Positions 44,930 through 56,339 of a stretch of 64,000 bases of DNA are shown piece after piece. This DNA comes from Bombyx mori (taxonomy: Eukaryota; Arthropoda; Insecta; Lepidoptera; Bombycidae): assembly GCF_030269925.1 (NCBI RefSeq), contig NC_085116.1:13082001-13146000 (forward strand), in the 5' to 3' direction. The translations under genes were made by a program, and so were the position numbers. Numbering within the stretch: the stretch's first letter is position 1; each line of letters starts with the position of its first letter. Under the pieces are notes generated by a model. The model had not been told where the DNA came from. It ran no database searches and saw only the letters and a program-made list of their open reading frames with translations.

Positions 44930-45480
44930 ATGATAACAAACTAACAAATAATAATTGAACATGACAACTAATAACATGAAATAAGTAGTGCCCTTGTACT
45001 CTGTATCCTTATTGTCGTGTTTCTCCTAACAGCTGTGTGTACAAAATATCTTAAATAAAATAATTTAGAACAATAAAAAAAACCGAAAATTCAAGATACC
45101 TTCAATTTCCACTACCTCAAAAGAAACTTCTCTCCGTCACGCTACATTAAACAAGATCTCTTCAAAAATACCCCAAAAATAAAACACGACTCCATACAGA
45201 CAGTAGTCGCTCTACTGAACAGAGATGCACTATTTTCAAATACCAACACAAACTTCAAGGTTTTTAGAAACTATTTCAAGAGTTGCTCGTCGTCAGCGAA
45301 ATCAGTCTAATAAGGCTTAAAATCTCAGTTCCAAAATTAAACTACCTATATAATACACGAATATCGTTGTATATAGGTATTTAGCTTATGTTAATTTATA
45401 CCGGATGATCTGTGCGACGCTAAATTAAACACGCCGGACCGCTTCTGTGCAAATCAACGTAAGTGACACAGCCCACCCAT
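44930..45480. other. Sequence with no recognised feature
   Basis: 45070-45310 is less AT-rich and looks like decayed coding sequence, but no frame gives a recognisable protein. Confidence 0.35.
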
Positions 45481-45483
45481 TTT

Positions 45484-45742
45484 TTTGTTTTAATTTTTTT
45501 ATTGCTCAGATAGTTGGACGAACTCACAGCCCACTTAAGGGTTAAGTGGTTACTGGAGCTCATAGACATCGACAACGTAAATGCGCCACCCACCTTGACA
45601 TATAAGTTCTAAGGCCTCAGTATGGTTACAACGGCTGCCCTACCCTTCAAACCGAAACGCATTACTACTTCACGGCAGAAATAGGCAGGGTCGTGGTACC
45701 TACCCGTGCGGACTCATAAGAGGTCCTACCACCAGTAAATGA
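45484..45742 (-). repeat. Bm1: Bm1 SINE, 5'-truncated
   Basis: T-rich start, ATTGCTCAGATAGTTGGACG, then the Bm1 body to GAGGTCCTACCACCAGTAA. Confidence 0.83.
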
Positions 45743-46026
45743 TAAGAGCACGCTAGCCGTACTGCATAACAATATTGTTAAGCGTCCATTTGACACCAAA
45801 TATGATGAAAGAGTATTAATGAGAGCCTGAGTGAAAATCAGAATGAAAAAAATAACATCATCTCGCTAATTTCTGACGCGTCAACCTTAATGATTTCATA
45901 ATGGTGTTTGGAAAGATAATTATCAAAAGGCACTTATTAAAAGTGTTTCTGAATTAATTAAAATTAAAATTAAATAAGCTGTGTAGACACTAATTCATAC
46001 TAAACGCGATATATATAACGCGATTT

Positions 46027-46268
46027 ACTGGTGGTAGGACCTCTTGTGAGTCCACGCGGGTAGGTACCACCACCCTGCCTATTTCTGCCGTGAAGCAATA
46101 ATGCGTTTCGGTTTGAAGGGTGGGGCAGCCGTTGTAACTATACTGAGATATTAGAACTTATATCTCAAGGTGGGTGGCGCATTTACGTTTGTAGATGTCT
46201 ATGGGCTCCAGTAACCACTTAACACCAGGTGGGCTGTGAGCTCGTCCACCAATCTAAGTAATAAAATA
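46027..46268 (+). repeat. Bm1: Bm1 SINE, 5'-truncated
   Basis: CTGGTGGTAGGACCTCTTG through GTGAGCTCGTCCACCAATCT and TAAGTAATAAAA, followed by (TA)n at 46266-46282. Confidence 0.85.
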
Positions 46269-46284
46269 TATATATATATATATC

Positions 46285-47200
46285 TAATACTAAAAGCCTT
46301 GCATAAAATTAGCCTAAAACAATGAGTTCTTACACTACTATTATATTCACTTACAACAACAATAAAATAAGCTTTTTTGAATAACAATTCCCTTATCGCT
46401 CTCGCAAATTAATTCATGAAGCAGCTGCAACGTTTTATTTAAAATAAATCACCCCTTCTCGGTTCCCGGGTCAATTTCTTCATCGGAAATTCGGCAAATT
46501 CGGCCCGAGAGCTAATTTCGACAAGTTGTCTCAACTGATTACAAGTTAAATTGAAACTCAGAAAGATCTGCTCCTATTCAACGTAGACGGCGATTCGAGG
46601 GAGAAAAAAAAACTTTTAAATACAAACCAGTATACAATGTGTACAACGCTTGAAGTTTTCGAGTTTGGAAATGCGGTTGTTGGTAGTGCTGGGGACATTT
46701 TTGCGTTTAATTTTCATTTAAGGAGATCGTTTGACAAAGCTCACGACTGAGGAGTTGTTTGAGATGATCCCATCGTCTCGTTTTTAATACGCTTTTATTA
46801 GCTTCAGACGTATGTATGTTAGTATGTAACGGAATCTTTGAACATGATTTAGACCCCCTTCAAAACGTCGGATTAACTCGAAATTTGGTATACTTATTGA
46901 GGACCGATGACAATTCAATATTTATAAAATAAAATAAAAAAATTGAAATTCAACTAAAAAATCAAAAATAAATAATAGTTAAAAAAAACGAACTAAATTA
47001 TCAAAATAACCCTTCTACTCATATCTGTTCATAAAATATTTATAACTACTGATACCATGTACCCCACGCGTTTTTTTTTACAATAACATCATTTTCTCTT
47101 ACACTATTTTTAATTCAAATTTATTAAAATTTATTTTCCATTTTTTAGTTGCATTTTCTATAAAAGCGTATTTTGTTAGTTGTTTTAAACTATTATTTTT
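46285..47200. other. AT-rich sequence with one LINE scrap
   Basis: At 46750-46785 the plus strand reads a TEELFEMIPS-like piece of a Jockey-type ORF2; otherwise nothing is recognised. Confidence 0.4.
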
Positions 47201-47204
47201 TAAC

Positions 47205-47512
47205 ATCACGCCGCCCGCCACCCAAGTAGAGTTCATCCATACTATATGGAGCCACTGCGTTCATTCACAGTGCGTTTCCAGAGATCTATTTTGCCACGTA
47301 CCATCCGGCTTTTGAATGAGCTCCCCTCCATGGTGTTTCGAGGGCTATGACCTTTTTCATGCGAGGCTTATGGAAAGTATATAACGGTAGGCAGCGGCTT
47401 GACTCTCTGCCCCTGGCATTACTGAAGTCCACGGGCAACGATAGCCACTCACTATCAGGTGGGCCGTATTCTCGTTTGCTTACAGGGGCAATGAAAAAAT
47501 TAAAATAAGGCA
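47205..47512 (+). mobile_element. LINE family C 3' end with ORF2 tail
   Basis: The start encodes the ORF2 end, FQRSILPRTIRLLNELPSMV, the conserved closing motif of Jockey-like LINEs. The 3' UTR follows: GTAGGCAGCGGCTTG, TATCAGGTGGGCCG, TTTGCTTACAGG, ending GGCAATGAAAAAA. This copy identifies the otherwise non-coding family C copies as LINE ends. Confidence 0.72.
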
Positions 47513-47864
47513 ACAACCTTGGTGCTTAGCGGATTCGAACCTATTGGTACCTACGATACCGAAATTGGCGTCACCCACATAAAGACATGAAGTAGAAATC
47601 TCAACTCTATTACGGTTGTATTACGGATTTCGTGACGGTTCCGGTTTTGGAAGATGAATTTCTCTAAAACTAATTTTAGGATATTACGTTACGACTAAAA
47701 AGTTCTAAGTCAACAAGTAATTCTAATTAAAAAAACCCTTCCATAGATTAGGCAGGGACTGGTTCAAAATTATAAAAACGAATTCAGTTTATGAAGTCTG
47801 ATTCGAAAATAATTAGATGTACATAATAATAATAATAATTAGAAGGTAAAGTTATTAGTGCATT

Positions 47865-47950
47865 GTACTGCAAACTGGGACTTAGAACCCATGTCTCAAG
47901 GTTCATGGTCCAAGGACCATGAGCTCGTCCACCAATTTAAGCCAAAAAAA
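47865..47950 (+). repeat. Bm1: Bm1 SINE tail fragment
   Basis: GGACTTAGAACCCATG, TCTCAAGG and GAGCTCGTCCACCAATTTAA with an A tail; the middle is missing. Confidence 0.6.
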
Positions 47951-48178
47951 AGATAATAGTTAATTCCTTACATCTATAATACATTTATGTGTTACATTAA
48001 ATATACGTTTTGAATGTTTCGTATGGCATTCAAAACACATTGAATGAAGAGTTCATTATAGCACAAAATATATGTTATTGTTATGATATTAAAAAAGTTA
48101 ATATTAAAAATTCTTAGCTCTCCTTCCCCGTCTCTATAATTTAGCTCCGAAATGCAGAAAGAAAGAGAACGAGACGGT

Positions 48179-48196
48179 AGAGACAGAGAGAGAGAA

Positions 48197-48251
<55 letters not shown>

Positions 48252-48254
48252 CAG
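48179..48254 (+). repeat. (GA)n microsatellite
   Basis: About 76 bp of AG repeats broken by AAA at 48195, 48213 and 48233, roughly 18-20 bp apart. Confidence 0.9.
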
Positions 48255-48259
48255 AAAAC

Positions 48260-49510
48260 GGCATGATTAAACGGTAACTTACAAATACCTACTACTCGTA
48301 TTGAATCAGAACAACAACGCCAAAAAAACGTCTTCAAGAGAGCGTAGTAGGCTATAAAAGCCTGTCTGACTTTATAAAATAGGTAATTAAAATGACTCCT
48401 TCGCATCAGTATGGCCCTTTTTGACAAATTAAATTTAGTTTCTACTGATAAAAAAATATTATTCTTCGTATTTATATTCGAATACTGTACATTGAGATTC
48501 ATTGAATATTGTATATCCTTTCTAACGCTCTTGTTAGAGAAAGATAGAGAAACTCGTGTAGCCGAGATCAAAATCAAATGATTACTACGCTTGTCACGCT
48601 CAGACGCCAGTTGGTCAAACAAAAAACGTAGTTTTAAAAAGTCATCAATAGATGTCGCTGTACGACGAATCTACATCGCGCTATTGTTTGTTTCAAATAA
48701 AATTATAAGAAGTCAAAACGTCATAATTGTCTCGATGTCTATGGGTTATAACGGTAACCACTTATCATAAGTATTTTTGTTGAACCACATACACAGTTTA
48801 TCGCAGTGTATAAGTGTGGTTGTTTAAGTCAACTTAAGTATAGCGAAATTACTTCTAATTCATAATAATTCCTTTATGTGAATTTGTTAGTAAAGAAAGG
48901 ACTATGAACTTGGTATTTACTACGAGTATTATGTATACTGTAAGTGTAAAGTATTTCTTAGTTCCTGGGGTTGAGTAAGTTAAAGTTATGCAATATGCAG
49001 AAATTAAACAAAATGAATCCACCTAACGAGGTACATAGCAGTTGAGCGATTTGTTTGTAACAAATTACTTTTACATAATTGGTTTTGCCGTTCAACTGTT
49101 TTTGGATTATTTTCATTCCTAACTTTTTTATTTGAAAATGTACGTACTATGCTTGACAAGTACAAGCTAAACTAATAAAATCAAGTGATAGCCACTAATC
49201 TAATCATAACCTCACATCTGCCACTTTGTAAAGTGGCATGACCAGTGAATATAGGTCGATACACCGAAAAACATAATATATCATTCGGTCGATGCACTAT
49301 TGCGGAACACAAAGCACGTACACAATGAACGAATCGCTCTTTGGCTTGATTCGTTCAAGTTTCGAATAGATCAAATAGGAGTTAGGGAATTGTTAAGTTC
49401 TATAGAGCTAGGTAGGTAGTACAACTAGAATTAAGTTTAATGACCTACCTCTACTTTGGATTTTTTGTAATTAAAATTGTTGTGTATTTTTATATTTAAC
49501 GTTTTTTTTA
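48260..49510. other. AT-rich sequence, nothing recognised
   Basis: No feature supported. Confidence 0.4.
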
Positions 49511-49514
49511 AAAA

Positions 49515-49934
49515 CTAGCTGACCCGGCAGACTTCGTAGTGCCTCAATCGATAAAGAAAAGGCCTAAATTTTTTTATAAAATAAACTTAAAACAAACAAA
49601 AGGAATCCGTCGGACGGGGGACACATCAAGGGAAAAACAAAATTGTCATATTTATTTAATTCCGAGCATTTTCATATTTTCATATCTACATTTTGAACCT
49701 TCTCTGGGTTTCCACAAATAATTCAAGACCAAAATTAGCCAAATCGGTCCAGCCGTTCTCGAGTTTTAGCGAGACTAACGAACTACAGAGAGATGGCGCG
49801 ACATCGTGAGACGCATCAAGTCTACCCCTTCCAACACTACATGACGATCACGACCACTCTGTCAAGAGTGATACGACTGAGAAGAAGAAGAAAACGAACT
49901 ACAATTCATTTTTATATATAAAGAAGATAGATAG
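49515..49934 (-). mobile_element. Non-autonomous Helitron (family H4) carrying a nested insertion
   Basis: CTAGCTGACCCGGCAG at the left is the 3' end in reverse, and ATTCATTTTTATATATAAAG at the right lies near the 5' end. The inner blocks match 36437-36698. The element is split at 49776-49903 by a nested insertion. Confidence 0.8.
49788..49892 (+). mobile_element. Short retroposed element with (GAA)n tail and 11-bp target duplication
   Basis: 105 bp starting GAGAGATGGCGCGACATCG and ending in GAAGAAGAAGAA. The 11-bp sequence AACGAACTACA is present on both sides (49777-49787 and 49893-49903), while the related Helitron at 36.4 kb has it only once. The target duplication and the simple-repeat tail point to target-primed reverse transcription. 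The 3' part matches 28060-28115. It could be a short SINE or the truncated 3' end of a LINE. Confidence 0.75.
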
Positions 49935-50057
49935 ATTACTAAATATTAAAAAAACTTTACGGTAGCGTCTTTTGAGTGCATGTAATCCGTATTCATATCG
50001 TTGCTGCCGTTGACTACTCCCCGAATCTTGATAACGCAGGAGCCAGTTAGTGTCGAC

Positions 50058-50390
50058 GCTCTAGACACGTCCTTACGGATCCATCAGGCCCAATAACCTT
50101 TGCATTAGACGTTTCAGCTCTAACATTAGGAGCAGGCTTAGCGACCCCGGTAACCGTACTCGTCGAACTCGACAAAGAGTTCGACGTGCAACCTAACCCA
50201 CACATCAGCCCGCTGTTTTTCTCGCCGGATCTTCTCAGTTCTCATTCGGTCGCGATTCGATCTGAGATTCTGCGAAGCGCTGCTCTCGCTAGGGTTAGTG
50301 TAAGCAAATTCTCTCAGGTTGAGCTCGTGAGCTCACCTTCCCGTTCCGTAATGTAGGGACCGAAAGTCATCGCTCTATGGAGAGTGACGC
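50058..50390 (+). mobile_element. LINE family B 3' region
   Basis: GTCCTTACGGATCCATC, GTAACCGTACTCGTCG, GTTTTTCTCGCCGG, AGCGCTGCTCTCGC and TTGAGCTCGTGAGCTCACC. Diverged, and no A tail. Confidence 0.6.
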
Positions 50391-50394
50391 CTAG

Positions 50395-50610
50395 GTACTA
50401 AGCCTTCGAGGCCCACGTAATGGGCTGGCGAAAAATTTTGATGGCGGGAATGGAATTATCGCACTTAATTCGTGACGAAATACTAACAGTTGGTTCGGGA
50501 GGGTGACCCTTTTTGAAGAGCACGGATGTACTTTTCGTAGGATTGATGCCGATGCGCCACTTCCGGAACCACTGTCTTAAATTGGTGGCCATGATCCTTT
50601 GCCTCACCTA
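50395..50610 (-). pseudogene. Jockey-type LINE reverse transcriptase fragment
   Basis: A 69-residue open frame on the minus strand includes WFRKWRIGINPTKSTSVLF, the segment just after the YADD box in Jockey-like reverse transcriptases. The rest of the enzyme is absent. It lies in the opposite orientation to the LINE family B piece next to it, so the two are separate insertions. Confidence 0.72.
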
Positions 50611-50899
50611 AAGTAATAATTTAGTAAAACAGAAAAAGTCTGAGACCGTAGCACTTACCCGGCTCTATGTAATTTAATATAAGGCAATAAAAAACTCAGC
50701 ATTCAGTTTATTATATAAAATGCAATTGCCCACCCGAACGAGTCTAGATTTGGTTGGAGTTACAAAGCTTATAACAATCTTAAAGAAGTTAAAGTATGTA
50801 TTTAAAATCTAACCATTGGGAATTCGATTTAAGCTTCGTCACTTAAAAGCTTATTGTCATTATAGTTAGACGATCATAGAGCAATCGGGTGTACTGCAT

Positions 50900-51115
50900 G
50901 ATCAAGATGGTTAGTGGTCACCGTCGCTCATGGGCGTCATTAATGGCAGAGGCATATCAAAGCTGCTACTCCTCAATGAGGACTTTCAAATCTTGTTTAA
51001 AAAATAATGTTTTTATCGTACGTCGCAAAAAATATATCTGGTTGTGCATCGTGGACAAACGTGGCTTTAGATCGTATCGATGAGCTTAATTCTGGTAAGA
51101 GTGGATAATGGCACT
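50900..51115 (-). repeat. LINE family C 3' end, decayed
   Basis: ATGGTTAGTGGTCACCGTCG, CATGGGCGTCATTAATGGC and CAGAGGCATATC match the family C UTR in order but poorly. Confidence 0.5.
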
Positions 51116-51251
51116 CGGACATATAATTTGTTAGGTTTTATTATCTGACCATTTACTTATGAGCTATGGCCCAATTCAGAAAACATCTATCGCCATCTAA
51201 TGAAGATATTTTCTTTTTTTGTTGTACTCTTACTGTAAGGATATCGAGTCA

Positions 51252-51310
51252 TCTTTTTTCCCTAACTAATCGCTATGAGGCTATTCCAGCTACGTTAGGA
51301 CAAGGAGTTG
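51252..51310 (-). repeat. LINE family B tail fragment
   Basis: TTTTTTCCCTAACTAATCG then ATGAGGCTATTCCAGCT is the family B end in reverse. Confidence 0.5.
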
Positions 51311-51314
51311 TCTA

Positions 51315-52475
51315 GTATGCGAGCAGCTTGAAGTTACTAAAGTGTACGTCGTGTCTTTCTTTCGTGCAAATTGTGAAAGTTAAGGCTAAAGAAATCTCTA
51401 TAAACAAAACTACTCGATACTACGATATGTCCGTTGGTTATTTTCTTCGGGTTTTGTACGAATAAAAGGATTGTGTTGTTTTTCACATTACAGACATTTA
51501 ACTCTGACAAATAACATTTACATTAAACACTGACAAAACGTGGAGCACTGGCACAAATGAGTAATAGTCCATACACTACACGGTCAGCTGCTGCGAACTA
51601 TAGGCGCCGCCATATTGGCCTTGGCTGCTCTGACGAGCGCCTTTCATTTTATCCCTACTCCGCAGCCGACCGTCACGCGACATGCAACACACAGATGAAA
51701 AAGTTTGAGACGATGTAATAAAAGTTTCACTTTAATACATTTTTCAGTTTAATCTGGTGTTAATTATTTTCAATTTCATTGGGATGATTATTATTGGTCT
51801 AGACATTAATTGTATTGTAAATATTATTTTGTATTATGTACATCCTACATCCTTCACGCTACGCAAATATTCTTCGTTTCATTCATACGTATTCATTTCA
51901 GTAGACACTAATTCAATGTAAGAAAGCGACGCTACCCATCCGTTCCAAGCTAATTCAAGTTATCAAAACTACTAGGTTCCATTGAGAAACTTATGTGTTT
52001 CCAAAGATTCAAAGATGGTAAGATACGTAAGGCCTTACAGTCCCGGAGATAATGAAGTTTACTTCAGTAACTTAGCTCGTTTCGAAACATCTCAACTTTG
52101 AGAATGTAATAAGAAAAATTGAATATCCGAGCCTGATTTAGTGAAGTTGGAAAGAAAAATGGATGCTACTAGAGATGTTGAATAATAAAACTCAGCCGAA
52201 AATTATGAAAAATGCTACACAGGTTAATATGTCGGGCTGAATCTGAAACGGATGTGGTTTTTTTTGACATTGTGTTATCAACAATTTGTCAGGTTTGAGA
52301 TTGAGAGTTAATACTTTTTAGTTTTATTACATAGTCGCATGGAATGTAACTTGTCTTTACAATCGCTCAATAGTTGGTATACTGGCTGTCATAAATTAAA
52401 CAAAGACTAACTATAATTATTTAAGTGCAAACATTTTGTTGATGAAGAGGAATTTGTTGAATTTCTGTTTTCACT
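51315..52475. other. Sequence with no recognised feature
   Basis: No feature supported. Confidence 0.4.
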
Positions 52476-52479
52476 TTGG

Positions 52480-53000
52480 AGGTGATAGATGGAGTATAGC
52501 GGGAAAGGCATCTTTACTCGCCTACACTGAAGTAGGCGCTTCGGCCACTGGACTTTTTAGTGGGCAGGTTCTGCGCCACAGGCGGATGCGCTCGTCACCG
52601 ACTATGCGTGGCGACGTGTCTTCTGGTGCAGAGGGAACCGCGTCACGATCTGTAGAAGTACGAGGGCCACGGCTCCAATCGGGTTGTATTGGAGGCGTGG
52701 TTTCAGCTCGCCTTCGAATTCTTCGATCGGTTCCCAGACCGATGAGGTAGTGCGCCCGGGTTCTCGTGGTCCGTCAGCTAGGCATCTTTGGGGTGAGCAG
52801 CGGGTCTGGTTGGAGTGTTGACCGCGGTATACATCGGACCCACCTATTTTTCCCGGGTCCTGTCACGCGGGTATCGAATGCTTGGGCGAAATTGCAAAGA
52901 GTTTCTTAGTGAGTGGCCACTACAATCTTGGCAGTCCCAAACCCGTGTACTCAGTTGTCGTTGGGACCTTGCAGGAGGTTCGACCGCAAATAAAAAAGGA
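52480..53000 (+). mobile_element. R1-clade LINE 3' UTR, old copy
   Basis: A GC-richer block related to the 3' UTR of the LINE at 60966-63487 read in sense: GGCATCTTTGGGGTGAGCAG, TGGTTGGAGTGTTGACCGCG and GGGACCTTGCAGGAGGTTCG correspond to blocks in the same order there. It ends in AATAAAAAAGG. Open frames here (52436-52750, 52815-53132) are not the ORF2. Substitution level implies great age. Confidence 0.65.
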
Positions 53001-53059
53001 CCTGTGCCTCAGCAATTGCACAATTTGTGTCTAATGCTTACTTACCATCTGCATACTGC

Positions 53060-53150
53060 TGCAACTAAATATAGCCAACTGATGGTAAATAGGCACAGTC
53101 ACCCATGGACATCACCATTGCCAGCAGTTTAGTCAAATTGCTGCTGACTG
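53060..53150 (-). repeat. LINE family C fragment, decayed
   Basis: CTGATGGTAAATAGGCACAG, CACCCATGGACATCACC and ATTGCCAGCAG follow the family C UTR. Confidence 0.45.
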
Positions 53151-53154
53151 CTAA

Positions 53155-54590
53155 AAACAGAACCAAATGCTCTTTGAACAAATTCCCGTAAAAACTATAG
53201 GGATTTTGGGATTGAGCAGATTAATGGCAGATATCTGAGAAAATAACTATTAATACGAATGGGAATATTTTATTAGTACATTTAACATCAGGAAAAAATG
53301 AACCAATTTCCCAAAATTAATACGAAAAAAGGACGTACAGTTTCCACAATTACTTTGAATTCACAGATCCCATATAATTGAAAGAACCCCAATAAAAAAG
53401 AACAAAATAAATAAAGGGCCCGAAACAGTCATTTTATTAAGGCAATATCAAATAAAATTGTCACCAGCAGAGTTCTTGCGGAAATAAGGAGTTCCGTTGA
53501 AGTTTTTTATACATTCATACATATAAATGAATATAGATTACCGTTTTTTTCCACAATAAAATCTTACTCTTACTCTACTTCATATTGCTCGTCTATTTTA
53601 GGCCAAAGTTTTAATAGTTTTAATTTGGATTTGAGTCTGATCTGAGATCTGATGTTTCAAAGTAGATTAAGACCGTGGTTATATATACTATAACTGAGCG
53701 ATGCCTCTGTACATGTTAATAAATATTTTTTTGGATAGAGTCTTAAAATGAAAAACGTTTAAGCGTCGTCGTAATTTGAAATTTTATGAAACGGAGATAT
53801 GGTTCGAAAAGCGACTCTACCAAGAGACAAAAATTTACATCTAAGTATATGGATTAAGATATATATTATTATTATATTCTCTTCGACGGCATATGAATTA
53901 TACACCCATTAAAATCCATTAGAAGACATCGAATAAAGCCTCAATACTTCCGTATATCAATTCACTATTTTCTGTCTTATAGCGCATACAAAAAAATCTC
54001 TTTTAGCAATAGGTCACCCTTTAGTAAACAACATTACCGGTCCGATCCTAAGCGAAGCGAGATAGGATGAATATGCGACACTAAAATAGATATCGAGTGT
54101 TTTGCCTATCACATCGTGTGAAACCCTTATTGGGATGGGTTGTAAAGATATGTATCTTTTTATGTCGCTAGAGAGTTTTACCGCTTCGGTTTCTTGGGAT
54201 ACTTTGACAAAATGATGCATAGGGTGGTGCTAAAAAGGTCCATAATATAATAATATTATAAAGAGACTGACTTAAATTTAGCTTGCTTGAATAATACTAG
54301 AACCGAAATTTTACTGTGATAATTTGAGAAAAACAGTAAAATGAATCAAGGCAACGCAAACCATGTTTGGATTTTATTTTTTGCTTTGTTTTAAATAGCT
54401 TTTTTGAGTATATAGAGACATCGTTGATATCCATTGACCTTTAGATTAAAAAGCACATTTAAAATTTTGGAAATTCATTTCAATTATGCAATAATATAAT
54501 AATAATAATAAAGCCTGTTTATTTCCAATCCATAATGATAATATATTACATGCGATTTAATATCTAAATATACTAGGGTAGAATTTCTTT
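53155..54590. other. AT-rich sequence, nothing recognised
   Basis: The minus-strand frame at 54014-54220 has no known motif. Short ATT runs occur at about 53863 and 54492. Confidence 0.4.
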
Positions 54591-54599
54591 AATTTTCTT

Positions 54600-55305
54600 T
54601 TATTCGCTAACGTTGCTTTCTCCTGTATCAATGATCGGAACCCCTTCTCGGGTAAAGGCCTCCTCCAGCTTCTTCCAAATCCCTTTGTCCATGGCTGTCC
54701 TTATCCAATCGCTTCCTGCTATCGCTTTTATATCGTCTATCCATCTTTTTCTAGGGCGCCCTCTTCTTCTTTTTCCTTTTGGTCCTTTCCACATAGTTGT
54801 CTGTAATGTCCATCTTTTGTCTGTGCGTCTTGCTATATGTCCTGCCCACTGCCATTTCTGTTTTAAAGCATATTGTAAGGCATCTATAACTTTAGTTTTT
54901 TGTCTAATTTTTTCGCTTTTTACTTTTTGTATTTTTCTTATTTTTAGTACGCAGTGGAAAGAATCCATTGCTTTTTGACATGTTATTAGTTTATTTTTTG
55001 TTTTGGTGCTGAATGTCCACGTTTGGCATCCGTATGTAAGAGTAGGTAGGACACAGGTATCCAACACAATTTTCTTTAGGTAAAGGGGGAATTCCCCTTT
55101 CAAGATTTCCTTCAGGGACCAAAACTTTTTCCAACTCATGTTGATACGCCGCTCCACCTCTAGTTCTTCATTTTTGTCATCGAATGATAGTTGTTTTCCC
55201 AGGTATATGTAATTGCTCACATATTCAAGCGGCTTTCCTTTCAAGTATATGGCGTTAATGTAATCATTAGTAACTATTTTTGTTTTATTTTCGTTCATTT
55301 TGAAT
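54600..55305 (-). pseudogene. RTE-type LINE ORF2, C-terminal third
   Basis: An uninterrupted frame of about 232 residues. It begins in the region after the catalytic core (NENKTKIV, then YIYLGKQLSFDD), continues with CVLPTLTYGCQTWTF and ends with QKWQWAGHIARRTDKRW, GRPRKRWIDDI and the closing W-rich segment. This order is typical of RTE-clade LINEs. The endonuclease and catalytic YADD are missing, and an in-frame stop lies just before the apparent ATG, so the piece is 5'-truncated. With no internal stop it is younger than the relatives at 23757 and 26640. Confidence 0.85.
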
Positions 55306-55309
55306 TATG

Positions 55310-55660
55310 CAATATCCTTTACTAAATAATCGTTTTTGTTTCTACATCGTTAGCTCAACGCTTTTATGGCTTCTTAAGTAGCTTCATATACAATAAAATC
55401 AATAAGCTGATCAATATATACCCCATGACACAGACCCAATGCAAACATGCACTAACAAATTGGCTTCACGACCTAGACTACGAGCAAACAGAGAACTTAC
55501 TCCAGACTGTGAAGTAATCTGCTTTTTGTTTTCGAGCCCAATTAAGCAAATAATTATTTATACCTATGTAATAGTAATAATAAACACGCATAGATGCAGA
55601 TACTCACACATACACAATACAACATGCATGCGCGCACACGCCCACATATACACACACTCA
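55310..55660. other. Sequence with no recognised feature
   Basis: Leads into the CA-rich region; nothing else supported. Confidence 0.4.
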
Positions 55661-55662
55661 CA

Positions 55663-55664
<2 letters not shown>

Positions 55665-55723
<59 letters not shown>
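55665..55723 (+). repeat. (CA)n microsatellite
   Basis: An almost pure CA tract of about 59 bp, flanked on both sides by imperfect CA-rich sequence from about 55600 to 55762. Open frames over it are artefacts. Confidence 0.92.
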
Positions 55724-55726
<3 letters not shown>

Positions 55727-55917
55727 ACCCAAATACACACACATTCACCCACGCACACACACGTAAAATGACCTAATCTATCTTAAGAAGGAGGGAGCCT
55801 GGAGATCAGTAATACAGGTCTTTGAACCTAGTACAGACTTCAGCTCTTTCAAAGACTTACAAAATAAATTATAAGGTTAATTTATTTCCATTTGAATTTG
55901 TATGTACCTTGTAAGAT

Positions 55918-56336
55918 TTTTTTTCTCCGATGCCTATTAACCTATTCCATTTTTAGCTTAAGGGGCTATTCGAGCTACACCAGGACGGATACGTGAGTTC
56001 ACAGGTTCAACCTGAGAGAATTTGCTAACAACAACCCTAGCAAGAATTCGCAGAATCTACCACCGGGTCGGAATCGCGATCCACTGAGAAGATCCGTCGA
56101 GAAACTCAGTGGGCTTTGTTTATGGGTTAGTTCTTTCGTCGAAGTCTTCGTGGTAATCGTTAAGTTTGACGAGGATGGTGACCGGTGCTTGAAGGGCCTA
56201 AAAGCACCGAGAGTAGATCCGGGAGACCCGACATGACATGTTTCGGGTGACAGCGGTTTTGCATTGCCTCAATGTCTGAATCGGATAAGTAATTAGTGGC
56301 GGCCACGATAAGAGGGTTACCGTGTCGCGCCTTTTT
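55918..56336 (-). mobile_element. LINE family B 3' region
   Basis: T-run, then in reverse the family B blocks: CACTGAGAAGATCCG, AAACTCAGTGGGCT, GGATGGTGACCGGTGCTTG and CGATAAGAGGGTTACCG. Fairly complete but diverged. Confidence 0.65.
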
Positions 56337-56339
56337 ATG

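Noticed and set aside
45070..45310. Possible decayed coding region
   Set aside because: Less AT-rich than its surroundings but all frames are closed by stops and no protein family could be recognised.
47992..48622. Ser-Leu-rich minus-strand frames
   Set aside because: Translations of the GA microsatellite.
55439..55776. Overlapping His-Thr and Cys-Val frames
   Set aside because: Translations of the CA microsatellite.
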